A stretch of 64,000 nucleotides of DNA from Anaeromyxobacter diazotrophicus (lineage in GTDB: Bacteria; Myxococcota; Myxococcia; Myxococcales; Anaeromyxobacteraceae), in NCBI RefSeq assembly GCF_013340205.1, contig NZ_BJTG01000005.1:1-64000 (forward strand), in the 5' to 3' direction. The notes beneath the pieces were generated by a model. The model had not been told where the DNA came from and made no database searches. It saw only the letters and a list, made by a program, of their open reading frames with translations. Positions 1-8,218 of the stretch are shown in pieces. Positions within the stretch are counted from its first letter, which is position 1. Each line of letters opens with the position of its first letter. The position numbers and the translations under genes were made by a program.

Positions 1-17
1 GGCGCGGCATCGGGCAT
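1..17 (-). CDS. 5' end of an unidentified leftward gene (partial)
   Basis: An ATG on the minus strand at 15-17 is preceded, reading leftward, by a strong GGAGGT Shine-Dalgarno sequence about five bases upstream. Only five complete codons (M-P-D-A-A) lie in the window, so nothing can be said about function. The perfect inverted repeat immediately upstream (28-57) would sit between promoter and ribosome binding site, compatible with an operator. The call rests on start codon plus RBS only. Confidence 0.45.
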
Positions 18-27
18 GGAGACCTCC

Positions 28-57
28 AGTGCGTGTTCGCTGACGGTAACACGCACT
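28..57. promoter_or_regulatory. Perfect 10-bp inverted repeat, operator or terminator
   Basis: AGTGCGTGTT (28-37) and AACACGCACT (48-57) are exact reverse complements around a 10-base centre, followed by TTTT on the plus strand. Its place directly upstream of the RBS of the leftward gene starting at 17 suggests an operator, for example for a TetR-type repressor. The T-run also allows a terminator for rightward transcription from outside the window. The sequence alone does not decide between them. Confidence 0.5.
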
Positions 58-504
58 TTTCGAGCCTCCGGGAAGGCCTCTGGCCGCCGCGCCTGCGCGT
101 CTTCGTGAGGTGCCCGCCGACTTCGCCCTCGACGGCGCCGAGCACCCCGCAGGCGCAGGGCGCGGCGCGCTAGCGGGCCATCCTGTTGCATTGCCGGGCC
201 GCGCGCGCGATTCAGCCGTGACTCGGTCAAGCGCGAAAGCGTTCACCGTTGGGGTGTGCGCCGCCGGCCGCACCATGGGTTCACCCTCAGGGCACCATCG
301 TGAGCCGGGCACGCGCAGCCGTCTCGAACGCGCGGCTCCGCCGCGCGTGGAGCGCCCGCCGTCCGAGGCCGGGCCACCAACGCGGGCCCGGCCGCCCATC
401 CTGCCGCGCCCCTCGACCGCTTCGCGGCGACGAGGCCGCCTGCCGGCGCGGAGCGGACCGGCGCCGAGGACTGCTGCGGCGCGACCACCTGACGAAATCG
501 CGGC
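58..504. other. Gap of about 450 bp without a convincing gene
   Basis: Open frames on both strands here are arginine/proline/alanine-rich, overlap each other, have no recognisable motif and look like by-products of high GC. No tRNA, hairpin-plus-T terminator or repeat was recognised. The stretch probably holds the control region of the leftward gene at 17 and the 3' flank of the PPase-family gene. Confidence 0.4.
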
Positions 505-1008
505 TCAGCCCCCGAGGAGCGCCTCCGCCGCCTCCGGGCCGGCCCAGCCGAGGAGCCTCGGGTCCTTGGGCTCGAAGAAGACGGCCGAGGTGAAGAAGAG
601 CGCGAGCTCGTCGCGGACGCGCGCGGGGACGTCGGCGAAGGTGCGCAGCTCGCCGCCGCGCGGGTGCGCGAGCGGGACCGCGAGGAGCCGGTCGTTGCGC
701 TGCCGCCCGCCCTCGCCGTCGCTCTGCTCGAGCTGGAGGACGCCGAGCGCGCGGCACGGCACCACCACCCCGGGGAAGGTCGCCACCTCCCAGTAGACGA
801 GCGCGTCGACCGGATCGCCGTCCGGCCCTTTCGTGCCCGGCACGAAGCCCCAGTCGAACGGGTAGACGAGGCCGAGCGGCAGCGGCCGCGAGACCGCGAT
901 GCAGCCGAGCTCCGGGTCGAGCGCGAGCTTCACCGCGGAGCCGCGAGGCGACTCGACGACCACGTGGAAGCCGCCCTCGGTGCGGGGAGGGAGGCGATCG
1001 AGGCGCAT
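505..1008 (-). CDS. Inorganic pyrophosphatase family protein
   Basis: The 167-residue product resembles soluble family I inorganic pyrophosphatases, which hydrolyse pyrophosphate to phosphate in the cytoplasm. The metal-binding signature DxDPxD is present as DGDPVDAL (64-70), after the conserved YPFDWGFVPGT block (49-59); a DRLLAVP segment (106-112) corresponds to the family's active-site KD/R-x-K strand. The length fits the roughly 170-residue bacterial enzymes, though divergence from classical Ppa (for example RTEGGFHVVVESPRGS at the N terminus) means substrate preference is uncertain. The ATG at 1008 was preferred over upstream in-frame starts because homology begins there and a GGAGGT lies upstream, although its spacing of about 15 bases is long. 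It stands alone, transcribed away from the 71-residue secreted protein gene. Confidence 0.8.
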   Translation of the reverse strand: MRLDRLPPRTEGGFHVVVESPRGSAVKLALDPELGCIAVSRPLPLGLVYPFDWGFVPGTKGPDGDPVDALVYWEVATFPGVVVPCRALGVLQLEQSDGEGGRQRNDRLLAVPLAHPRGGELRTFADVPARVRDELALFFTSAVFFEPKDPRLLGWAGPEAAEALLGG

Positions 1009-1235
1009 GTGGGGAAATTGCCGACCTCCACGGCGACCGACAAGCAGCGGGGAGCCGGCGGGCGGGGCAGAAAGGGACGGCGCGCTCGCCCGGTGGGGAC
1101 GCTCTCCCCGGAGGGGCGCGCGGGCCTCCAAAAAAGCGCCCTGATCTCGCGGGGCCGCGTCGGCATGTGCCTTGCGAAAGGGGCAGGGCAACGCGCGGGC
1201 GCTCACCGCCCGCCTGAAACCCAAGGAGCTACCCC

Positions 1236-1451
1236 ATGAAGAAGATCCTGAGCGCCCTCGTCGCCGTCGCCTTCGTCGCCGCCGCCACCCCGGCCTTCGC
1301 CGAGGAGCCGGCCGCCGCCGCCGCCCCCGCCGCCGCCCCGGCCGCCACGGAGACCAAGACCGTGAAGACCGAGAAGAAGGTCAAGAAGGCGAAGAAGGGC
1401 GCGAAGAAGGCCGAGAAGAAGGTCGAGGAGAAGACCGAGGCCGCGAAGTAA
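1236..1451 (+). CDS. Small secreted Ala/Lys-rich protein
   Basis: A 71-residue protein opens with a classical signal peptide (MKK, hydrophobic stretch, cleavage near AFA-EE at residues 20-23). The mature part is two low-complexity blocks: an Ala/Pro linker (25-40) and a Lys/Glu/Ala-rich segment with repeated KKxxKKA units (41-71), predicted helical and highly basic. An AAGGAG ribosome binding site precedes the ATG. No enzymatic family is recognisable. Similar tiny Lys/Ala-rich exported proteins occur in deltaproteobacteria, but their role is unknown; an envelope-, DNA- or polymer-binding role would be speculation. A hairpin with a T-run follows. Confidence 0.75.
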   Translation: MKKILSALVAVAFVAAATPAFAEEPAAAAAPAAAPAATETKTVKTEKKVKKAKKGAKKAEKKVEEKTEAAK

Positions 1452-1493
1452 CCAAGCCTCACCGCTGCTTCGCAGTTTCGAGGGGCCGGCGCC

Positions 1494-1518
1494 GCGAGGC
1501 GACCGGCCTCTCGCTTTT
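1494..1518 (+). terminator. Probable terminator after the small secreted protein
   Basis: GCGAGGC (1494-1500) can pair with GCCTC..GC (1506-1514), with a two-base bulge and the loop GACCG, followed by TTTT. It lies 43 bases after the stop codon at 1451. Confidence 0.4.
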
Positions 1519-1580
1519 CGCGGGCCCGCCCGGCCGCGCGCCGCGTTGCGGGGTGCCGCCGCCGTACGGATCGTCAGCCG

Positions 1581-2039
1581 GTGACCCGCCCCGGGCTACT
1601 GCACCTCCTGGCCGTCTCCGCGGTGGTCATGGGCCTCGCCCAGACCATCGCCAAGGAGCGCATCTTCCAGCCGCTGAGGGAGCGGCTGGGGGGCAAGGAG
1701 ACGTGGCTCGGCTACCTCGTCTCCTGCCCGTACTGCCTCTCGCACTACCTCGCCTTCGCGCTCGTGCCGCTCACCGGCGCCTACTACCTCGACGCCACGC
1801 CGCGGCTCGGGGCGCTCGCGCCGGTCGCCACCTGGTTCCTCTCCTCCATCCTCGTCGTGACCGTGGCCGCGTTCCTGCGCGTCGCCTTCTGGTTCGTGGA
1901 CGAGACGCAGGGGCTCGTGCGCCGGCGGCAGCGGACCGAGGACGAGGAGACGCAGGTCCGCCGCGTCGAGCGCCGCAAGCTCGAGCGCGAGGTGGTGAAG
2001 CTGCAGGGGGAGCAGGACGGGCGGCACCGGACCCACTGA
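1581..2039 (+). CDS. DUF1360-like small membrane protein
   Basis: The 152-residue product has hydrophobic segments near residues 5-22, 55-68 and 80-105 and ends in a charged, Arg/Glu-rich tail likely to be helical and cytoplasmic. The LVSCPYCLSHYLA motif (C49, C52) just before a membrane segment is characteristic of DUF1360-type proteins, whose biochemical role is unknown. The start is a GTG. It is followed after 31 bp by the DoxX-like gene and may be cotranscribed with it. Confidence 0.6.
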   Translation: MTRPGLLHLLAVSAVVMGLAQTIAKERIFQPLRERLGGKETWLGYLVSCPYCLSHYLAFALVPLTGAYYLDATPRLGALAPVATWFLSSILVVTVAAFLRVAFWFVDETQGLVRRRQRTEDEETQVRRVERRKLEREVVKLQGEQDGRHRTH

Positions 2040-2070
2040 TCTTTTCACCCGCAGGAGAGGAGCACCACCG

Positions 2071-2571
2071 ATGGCCTACGCGATCACCTGGAAGCACGCC
2101 GCGAAGGACGCCGCGCTCATCCCCGCCCGCGTCGCGCTGGGCTCGACCATGCTCTACCACGGGGCCTCGAAGCTCCGCGGGGAGGGGCCGGACCAGACCG
2201 GGCAGATGTTCGAGGGACTGGGGCTCAAGCCCGGGAAGGCGCTCGCCGTGGCCACCGGCGTGGCGGAGGTCTTCGCCGGGGCCGCCGCGGTGCTCGGCAT
2301 CGCGACCCGGCCGGCGGCGCTCGCCGTCCTCGTCACCCAGGGCATCGCCATCGCCAAGGTGCACGCCCCGAAGGGCTTCAACGTGATGAAGGGCGGCATG
2401 GAGTACAACCTCGCCCTGATGGCGATCGCGGCCGCCCTGCTGCTCGGCGGCCCGGGCCGGATCTCGGCGCACGAGGCGCTCGAGCACGCCGTGGACGGCC
2501 GCGGCCCGCGGCGCCTGTGGCGCAGGGCGCGCCCCACCGGCCTCTCGCGCGCGGTGCGGCTCCTCAAGTAG
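2071..2571 (+). CDS. DoxX family membrane protein
   Basis: This 166-residue protein has the four-helix membrane pattern and N-terminal RVALGSTMLYHGASKL motif of the DoxX/YphA-like family (residues 19-34). GLGLKPGKALAVATGVAEVFAGAAAVLG follows the family's gLP...a...g..E..gg..L block. Such proteins are small inner-membrane proteins sometimes linked to thiol or quinone redox functions; the exact role here is unknown. An AGGAGAGGAG Shine-Dalgarno precedes the ATG. The C-terminal ~30 residues are basic and non-membrane. Confidence 0.75.
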   Translation: MAYAITWKHAAKDAALIPARVALGSTMLYHGASKLRGEGPDQTGQMFEGLGLKPGKALAVATGVAEVFAGAAAVLGIATRPAALAVLVTQGIAIAKVHAPKGFNVMKGGMEYNLALMAIAAALLLGGPGRISAHEALEHAVDGRGPRRLWRRARPTGLSRAVRLLK

Positions 2572-2704
2572 GGGCGGCGCGACCGCTCGCCGCCGCGCGG
2601 GACCCGCGCTTCCGGGTATCCTGCGGGGCTCCTGGAGCCGCCCTCGGGCCGGCGCGTGAAATACGCGCGGCGGCCCCGCGTTTGCTCCAGGCAAGCGAGC
2701 CCTC

Positions 2705-3415
2705 ATGCCGACCGCCCAGCTCTTCTCGGACACCCTGCTCGCGCCCGGCCGCGGCCTCGCCGCCGCCGCCGAGCGCCGGAGCATCCTCCCGGCGCTCCTC
2801 GCCGCCACCCTGGCCTCGCTGCTGGCCGCGGCGGTGCTGGCGCCGCGCGCCGACTACCGGCGCACGGTCGAGGAGCAGCTCGACGCGCACCCGGAGGCGG
2901 CGGCGCAGATGTCGCCGCACGACCGCGAGGTGGCCTTCGCCCAGGCGCAGAAGCTCGGGGCGGTGAGCACGTACGCGCAGGGCCTGCTCGGCCCGGCGCT
3001 GCGCACGCTGGCGGTGGCGTTCTGCCTCTTCGTCGCCTTCCGCCTGGCGAACAGCCCGGTCCCATTCGCCCCCACCTTCGCGGTGGCGGCCTGGGCCACC
3101 CTGCCGCTCGCGCTGAAGGACCTGCTCTCGGTGCCCGCGCTGTGGCGCCTGCCCGGGCCCTCGATCCAGGAGGCGGAGCGCGCCCTGCCCTCGTCGCTCG
3201 CCGCCCTCCTGCCCGCCGGCGCCTCCCCGCGCCTCGCTGCCGCCGCTGGCGCCTTCGACCTGTTCGCGCTCTGGTCGCTCGTCCTGGTCGCGGTCGGGAT
3301 GGCGGGGGTGGCCGGGGTCGACCGCCGCCGGAGCTTCACGGTGGTGGTCCTGCTGTGGGTCTCGTTCGTCCTCCTCCAGCGCGTGGCGGCGCCGGGGCTC
3401 GCCGGCGGCCGCTAG
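2705..3415 (+). CDS. Yip1-like multi-pass membrane protein
   Basis: A 236-residue protein with about five predicted membrane spans (around 25-47, 97-118, 125-143, 180-215 and 218-233), separated early by a hydrophilic stretch containing a D-R-E-V-A-F-A-Q-A-Q segment. The arrangement resembles bacterial Yip1-domain proteins, found widely in myxobacteria with no defined biochemical function. Nine bases separate it from the TolC-type gene, so it heads the exporter run and may be cotranscribed with it. The family call is from overall pattern, not a diagnostic motif. Confidence 0.6.
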   Translation: MPTAQLFSDTLLAPGRGLAAAAERRSILPALLAATLASLLAAAVLAPRADYRRTVEEQLDAHPEAAAQMSPHDREVAFAQAQKLGAVSTYAQGLLGPALRTLAVAFCLFVAFRLANSPVPFAPTFAVAAWATLPLALKDLLSVPALWRLPGPSIQEAERALPSSLAALLPAGASPRLAAAAGAFDLFALWSLVLVAVGMAGVAGVDRRRSFTVVVLLWVSFVLLQRVAAPGLAGGR

Positions 3416-3424
3416 CGATCGTCC

Positions 3425-4783
3425 ATGCACCTCCTCCTCGCCACCCTGCTCGCCGCCGCCCCCGGCGCCCCGCTCACGCTCGACGAGGCGCTCGCCGAGG
3501 CGGCCCGGAAGAACCTCGACGTCGAGCTGTCCCGCGCCCAGGCGCTCTCGGCCGGGGTGGACGTCTACGGCTCCTACGCGGGCGTGCTGCCGCGGCTCGA
3601 CCTCACCGCCAGCTTCGGCCACGACTTCTCCGGCGCGCGGAGCGCGGTGACCGCCTTCCCGACCGGGCTCGACGCGAGCGGCAAGTTCATCTTCGAGCAG
3701 CAGGTGGTCTCCATCCCCTCCAGCGACGCCGCCGACTACGCGCTCGGGCTCACGCTGCAGCTCCCGCTGTTCGACGGCGGCCGCAACTGGAAGACCATCG
3801 CCCGCGCGGAGGTGGCGCGCCGCGCCGCCGACCGGTCGCTCGACGAGACCACGCTCGGGGTGGCCTACGAGGTCACCCGCCGCTTCTACGAGGTGGTGAA
3901 GGCCCAGGAGAGCCTGCACGTGCTGGAGGAGACGGTGGCGCGGTCCGAGGAGTTCCTGCGGCGGTCCCAGGCGCTCTTCGAGGCCGGGCGCGCCGGCCGG
4001 CTCGAGGTGCTCACCGCCCGCGGCAACCTCGGCACCGACCGCATCGCGGTGGAGCAGGCCCGCGCCCGGCTGACGCAGGCGGGGGGCGACCTGGCCGTCA
4101 TCCTCGGCCGCGACGCCGGCGAGGCGCCGCCGGTCGTCGCCCCGGCGGCCCTCGGCGCCCCGGCGCGGCCCGCCGGCGAGCCGCCCGGCGAGGCCGAGCT
4201 GCTCGCGCAGGCGCGGCGCGCCCGCCCGCTCCTCTCCGGCCAGGCCGAGAACGTCCGCGCCGCCGAGCTGTCGCAGGAGATCGCGGGCGGCGCCTGGTGG
4301 CCAACCGCCGGCCTCCAGGCCACCTACAACCGGCAGGGCCCCACCTTCTCCGGCCGCGAGGGCGTGTACGGCGACCCCGCGCGCCAGTACACCGCCACCG
4401 CCGCGGTGGTGCTGCAGTGGAACCTGTTCGCCGGCCGGCAGACCCTGGCCGACGAGCAGCGCGCCGCGCTCGCCACCCGCCGCGCCCGGGCGCAGGCGGC
4501 CCAGGCCGAGCAGAACGTGTCGAACGAGATCGCCCGCGCCCGCTCGAACCTGCTCGCGCTGCGCGGCGCCGCGGCGCTGGCGCAGGAGAACCTCGCCGCG
4601 GCCGAGCAGGGCGTCGCGGTCGCCCGGGATCGGCTCGAGGCGGGCGTGGCGAGCCAGCTCGAGGTGCGCGACGCGAGCCTCAAGCTCACCCAGGCGAAGC
4701 TCACCCTGGTGCAGGCGCGCGTGGACGAGGTGGTCGCGCTCGCCGACCTGAACCGCGCCGTGGGCGGCGCGCTGGCCCCGTGA
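3425..4783 (+). CDS. TolC-family outer membrane efflux protein
   Basis: The 452-residue product has a short hydrophobic signal peptide (1-16), then two tandem outer membrane efflux protein repeats. LTLDEALAEAARKNLDVELSRAQ (17-39) is the typical start of repeat one; long Ala/Glu/Gln/Arg-rich coiled helices form the periplasmic tunnel. The second half includes the LQWNLFAGRQT strand and the closing ASQLEVRDASLKLTQAKL helix. It would form the outer membrane duct of the tripartite exporter encoded by the next four genes. Its stop codon is 11 bases before the adaptor start. Confidence 0.92.
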   Translation: MHLLLATLLAAAPGAPLTLDEALAEAARKNLDVELSRAQALSAGVDVYGSYAGVLPRLDLTASFGHDFSGARSAVTAFPTGLDASGKFIFEQQVVSIPSSDAADYALGLTLQLPLFDGGRNWKTIARAEVARRAADRSLDETTLGVAYEVTRRFYEVVKAQESLHVLEETVARSEEFLRRSQALFEAGRAGRLEVLTARGNLGTDRIAVEQARARLTQAGGDLAVILGRDAGEAPPVVAPAALGAPARPAGEPPGEAELLAQARRARPLLSGQAENVRAAELSQEIAGGAWWPTAGLQATYNRQGPTFSGREGVYGDPARQYTATAAVVLQWNLFAGRQTLADEQRAALATRRARAQAAQAEQNVSNEIARARSNLLALRGAAALAQENLAAAEQGVAVARDRLEAGVASQLEVRDASLKLTQAKLTLVQARVDEVVALADLNRAVGGALAP

Positions 4784-4794
4784 AGGACCTCCCC

Positions 4795-6183
4795 ATGACC
4801 CCTCCGCCCGACCGAGACCCGCTCGCCCTCGACCTCGAGCCGCGCCCCGAGCCGGAGGCGCGCGAGGCCGCGCCCACGCCCGCCCGGCCGCCCGCCCGCC
4901 GGGGGCCGGCGCTCTCCTGGCCGCGTCGGCTCGTCGTCGCCGGCCTGCTGGCGGCGGTGGCGGCGGTGACGGCGCTCTCGCTCCGGCCTCGCCGCGAGCC
5001 GCCGCTGCCGGTCCAGCTCGCGACCGCGCAGAAGAGCGCCATCACCCGCAAGGTGACCGCGGCCGGCAAGCTCCAGGCGGCCACCACCGTCAAGGTGTCC
5101 TCCAACATCTCGGGCGACCTGCTCGAGCTGCCGGTGCGGGAGGGCGACCGGGTGCGGAAGGGGCAGCTCCTGGCGCGGATCGAGGCGCGCCGCTACGCCG
5201 CCCAGGTGAAGCAGCAGGAGGCGCTCCGCGCCGGCGCCTCGGCCGACCTCGCCGCCGAGCGGGTCCTCATCGCCCGGCTGGAGCAGGACCTCGGGCGCGT
5301 GAAGCGCCTCACCGCCGGCGGGAACGCCAGCCAGGCCGAGGTGGACCGCGCCCTCGCCGACCTCCGCGCCGAGCAGGCCAAGGCGGACGCGGCGGCGGAG
5401 CGGATCGCGCAGGCCGACGCCGCGCTGGCCGACGCGCGCCACCTGCTCTCCTTCTCCACCGTCGCCTCGCCCATCGACGGGATCGTGGTGACGCGCGCGA
5501 AGCAGGTCGGCGAGCGCGTGCGCGGCTCCGACCTCAACGAGGACCCCATCGTCACCATCGCCACCCTCTCCGCCATGGAGGCGAAGGTGGAGGTGGGCGA
5601 GCACGAGGTGGTGTACCTGCACGAGGGCGACCCGGCCGAGGTGGAGATCGACGCCTTCCCCGACCGGAAGTTCCCGGCGCAGGTGATCGAGGTGGCGAAG
5701 AACGCGCTGGTGAAGAACCCCGGCACCGAGGCCGAGGTGACCACCTTCCCGGTCCGGCTGGCGCTCACCGCGGCGGCGGCGGGCTCGTTGCCCGGGATGA
5801 GCTGCCAGGCCACCATCTCCACCGAGACGCACCGCGACGCGGTGGTGGTCCCGATCCAGGCGGTGACCGTCCGCACCGAGAAGGAGCTGGCCGGCGCCGC
5901 CCAGGGCGCGCCCGGCGCCGCGCCGCCCGCGGGCGCGCCCGCCCCGGCCGCGTTCGCCCGGCCCCGCCGCGAGCCGCTCCGGAAGGTCGTGTTCGTGGTG
6001 GAGGGCGGCGTGGCGAAGGCGCGGCCGGTCGAGACCGGGCTCGCCGACGAGAGCGCCATCGAGATCGTCTCCGGGCTGAAGGAGGGGGAGCAGGTGGTGG
6101 AGGGGCCGTACAAGGCGCTCTCGCGCGAGCTCAAGAGCGGCAAGCCGGTGAAGCAGGAGCAGCCGGACGGAGGCGGCCGGTGA
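4795..6183 (+). CDS. MacA/HlyD-type periplasmic adaptor subunit
   Basis: The 462-residue protein has a Pro-rich cytoplasmic N terminus (1-42), one membrane anchor (about 45-63), then a periplasmic adaptor architecture. A lipoyl-like half motif (GDLLELPVREGDRVRKGQ, about 107-124), a long coiled-coil hairpin (about 135-220), the second half motif (SPIDGIVVTRAKQVGERV) and beta-barrel/membrane-proximal domains follow in order. This is the family that bridges MacB-type ABC transporters to TolC. A Pro/Ala-rich insert lies near 370-395. The ATG at 4795 is chosen because AAGGAC precedes it and the lipoyl domains are then at normal distance. The stop overlaps the GTG start of the ATPase gene. Confidence 0.9.
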   Translation: MTPPPDRDPLALDLEPRPEPEAREAAPTPARPPARRGPALSWPRRLVVAGLLAAVAAVTALSLRPRREPPLPVQLATAQKSAITRKVTAAGKLQAATTVKVSSNISGDLLELPVREGDRVRKGQLLARIEARRYAAQVKQQEALRAGASADLAAERVLIARLEQDLGRVKRLTAGGNASQAEVDRALADLRAEQAKADAAAERIAQADAALADARHLLSFSTVASPIDGIVVTRAKQVGERVRGSDLNEDPIVTIATLSAMEAKVEVGEHEVVYLHEGDPAEVEIDAFPDRKFPAQVIEVAKNALVKNPGTEAEVTTFPVRLALTAAAAGSLPGMSCQATISTETHRDAVVVPIQAVTVRTEKELAGAAQGAPGAAPPAGAPAPAAFARPRREPLRKVVFVVEGGVAKARPVETGLADESAIEIVSGLKEGEQVVEGPYKALSRELKSGKPVKQEQPDGGGR

Positions 6184-6962
6184 TCCCCGGCCCGCGCGCC
6201 GCCGCCGCGGTGGCGCCCCCCGCGGCGGGCACCCGGGGCGAGGCCCCGCTCCTCGAGGTCGAGGCCCTCACCCGCCACTACGCGGTGGGCGGGGAGGAGG
6301 TGCGCGCGCTCGACGGCGTGTCGTTCCACGTGCGGCGCGGCGAGTGGGTGGCCATCGTCGGGCAGTCGGGCTCGGGCAAGTCGACGCTCATGAACATCCT
6401 CGGCTGCCTCGACACCCCCACCGGCGGCCGCTACCGCATCCGCGGGCAGGACGTGGCGGGGCTGTCGGACGACGCGCTCGCCGACCTGCGCAACCGCGAG
6501 ATCGGCTTCGTCTTCCAGACCTTCCAGCTCCTCCCCCGCTCGACCGCGCTCGCCAACGTCGAGCTGCCGCTCGTCTACCGCGGCGTCCCGCGCGGCGAGC
6601 GGCGCGCGCGCGCCGAGGCGGCGCTGGCGGCGGTCGGGCTCCAGAACCGGGCGCGCCACCGCCCGAACGAGCTCTCCGGCGGCCAGCGGCAGCGCGTCGC
6701 CATCGCGCGGGCGCTGGTGGGCGAGCCCTCCTTGCTCCTCGCCGACGAGCCCACCGGCAACCTCGACAGCGCCACCGGCGACGAGATCGTCCGCCTCTTC
6801 GCCGAGCTGCACCGGCGCGGCCACACCCTCGTGCTCGTCACCCACGAGCCCCGCCTGGCGGCGCGCTGCCCGCGCGCCATCCGGCTCTCCGACGGGCGCG
6901 TGGTGGCGGACGGGGCCGGGCGCGAGGTGGCGGCGCTCGGCGCCCAGGCGGCCGGCGCGTGA
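6180..6962 (+). CDS. MacB/LolD-type ABC transporter ATPase
   Basis: The 260-residue nucleotide-binding subunit has Walker [10 protein letters not shown], a Q-loop ([10 protein letters not shown]), the ABC signature LSGGQRQR, Walker [13 protein letters not shown] and the switch His (VTHEP). The EPTGNLD form is typical of MacB/LolD/FtsE-like mechanotransmission transporters. It has no fused permease domain, unlike E. coli MacB; separate permease genes follow. The GTG start overlaps the adaptor stop by four bases, implying translational coupling. The first ~22 residues are an Ala/Pro extension before the core. Confidence 0.93.
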   Translation: MIPGPRAAAAVAPPAAGTRGEAPLLEVEALTRHYAVGGEEVRALDGVSFHVRRGEWVAIVGQSGSGKSTLMNILGCLDTPTGGRYRIRGQDVAGLSDDALADLRNREIGFVFQTFQLLPRSTALANVELPLVYRGVPRGERRARAEAALAAVGLQNRARHRPNELSGGQRQRVAIARALVGEPSLLLADEPTGNLDSATGDEIVRLFAELHRRGHTLVLVTHEPRLAARCPRAIRLSDGRVVADGAGREVAALGAQAAGA

Positions 6963-8218
6963 CGCGGCTGCGCCAGGCGCTCGCGCGCGGCTGGGCCGAG
7001 CTGGACGAGGCGGTCCGGATCGCGCTCGGCACGCTGGCGGCCCACCGGCTGCGCAGCTTCCTCACCACGCTCGGCATCGTCATCGGGGTCACCACCGTCA
7101 TCGCCATCATCGCCATCATCCAGGGCATCGACGCCAGCTTCGAGGCCCAGGTCGCGAACCTGGGGACGAACACGGTCTACGTCTCGAAGTGGAAGTGGCT
7201 CGACCTGAACGACGAGTGGTACCTGCTCCGCAACCGCAAGTCGCTCACCCTCACCGAGTGGCGCGCGGTGGAGCGCGAGTCGCGGCTGGCGGTCGCCACC
7301 TCGCCGCGCATCTGGCAGAGCACCCAGGTCTCGCACGGCACGGCCCAGCTCTCGCGGGTGGACGTCTTCGGGGTCGGCCCGCGCTACCTGGAGGTGGCGG
7401 GCGGCACGGTGGCGGCGGGGCGCTTCCTCACCGAGACCGACGTCGACCTCGACCGGCCGGCGGCGGTGCTGGGGGCGGAGGTGGCCGACGTGCTCTTCCC
7501 GCGCGTGGCGCCGGCCGACGTCCTCGGGCAGCGGGTGGTGGTCGGCGGCCACCCGCTCACCGTGGTCGGCGTGCTGGCGCGCAAGGGCCGCTTCCTCGAC
7601 CTCGACATGGACAAGCAGCTCTGCATGCCGATCGGCACCTTCCGCAACCTGCTGGGCGTGAAGCGCTCCCTCACCATCGCCGTGACCGCGCCGCCCGGCC
7701 GCCTCGACGCGCTCGAGGACGAGCTGACCGGCATCCTGCGCCGCGTCCGGGCCGTCCCGGCGGGGAAGCCCGACGACTTCACCGTCAACCGGCAGGACCA
7801 GTTCCTCAAGGTCTACGCGAGCCTCACCGCGGCGCTGTACGGGGTGGCGGTGGCGGTGGGGCTCATCACGCTGGTGGTGGGCGGGATCGGCATCATGAAC
7901 ATCATGATGGTCTCGGTGCACGAGCGGACCCGCGAGATCGGCCTCCGCCGGGCCCTGGGGGCGCGTCGGCGCACCATCCTGTTCCAGTTCATGCTGGAGG
8001 CCTCGCTGGTGGCGGCGCTGGGCGGCTCGGTGGGCACCGCCCTCGGGCTCGGGGCGGCGCAGCTCATCGCGCTCACCACCCCGCTCGCGGCCGCCGTCGC
8101 GCCCTCGGCCGTCGCGCTCGGCCTCGGCTTCTCGGCCACGGTGGGCATCCTGTTCGGGAGCTGGCCCGCCTGGCGCGCGGCGCACCTCGACCCGGTGGAG
8201 GCGCTGCGGTGGGAGTGA
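6959..8218 (+). CDS. MacB-type ABC transporter permease (first copy)
   Basis: 419 residues: an N-terminal membrane helix (about 28-55, [19 protein letters not shown]), a large periplasmic MacB-PCD domain (60-290), then three C-terminal FtsX-like helices including [21 protein letters not shown] and a final DPVEALRWE tail typical of the family. It should pair with the adjacent ATPase and the second permease. The GTG start overlaps the ATPase stop (GTGA). The short C-terminal tail matches the family consensus, so the gene is complete. Confidence 0.92.
   Translation: MTRLRQALARGWAELDEAVRIALGTLAAHRLRSFLTTLGIVIGVTTVIAIIAIIQGIDASFEAQVANLGTNTVYVSKWKWLDLNDEWYLLRNRKSLTLTEWRAVERESRLAVATSPRIWQSTQVSHGTAQLSRVDVFGVGPRYLEVAGGTVAAGRFLTETDVDLDRPAAVLGAEVADVLFPRVAPADVLGQRVVVGGHPLTVVGVLARKGRFLDLDMDKQLCMPIGTFRNLLGVKRSLTIAVTAPPGRLDALEDELTGILRRVRAVPAGKPDDFTVNRQDQFLKVYASLTAALYGVAVAVGLITLVVGGIGIMNIMMVSVHERTREIGLRRALGARRRTILFQFMLEASLVAALGGSVGTALGLGAAQLIALTTPLAAAVAPSAVALGLGFSATVGILFGSWPAWRAAHLDPVEALRWE

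Noticed and set aside
243-1239. Long Arg/Pro-rich frames on both strands between 110 and 1239
   Set aside because: They overlap each other and the PPase-family gene, have no motif and no RBS, and show the bias of GC-driven shadow frames.
2656-4794. A continuous frame upstream of the adaptor gene that would make a 1175-residue protein
   Set aside because: The part before 4795 is antisense-like in composition and runs through the Yip1-like and TolC-type genes in another frame; the adaptor's own ATG with RBS is at 4795.
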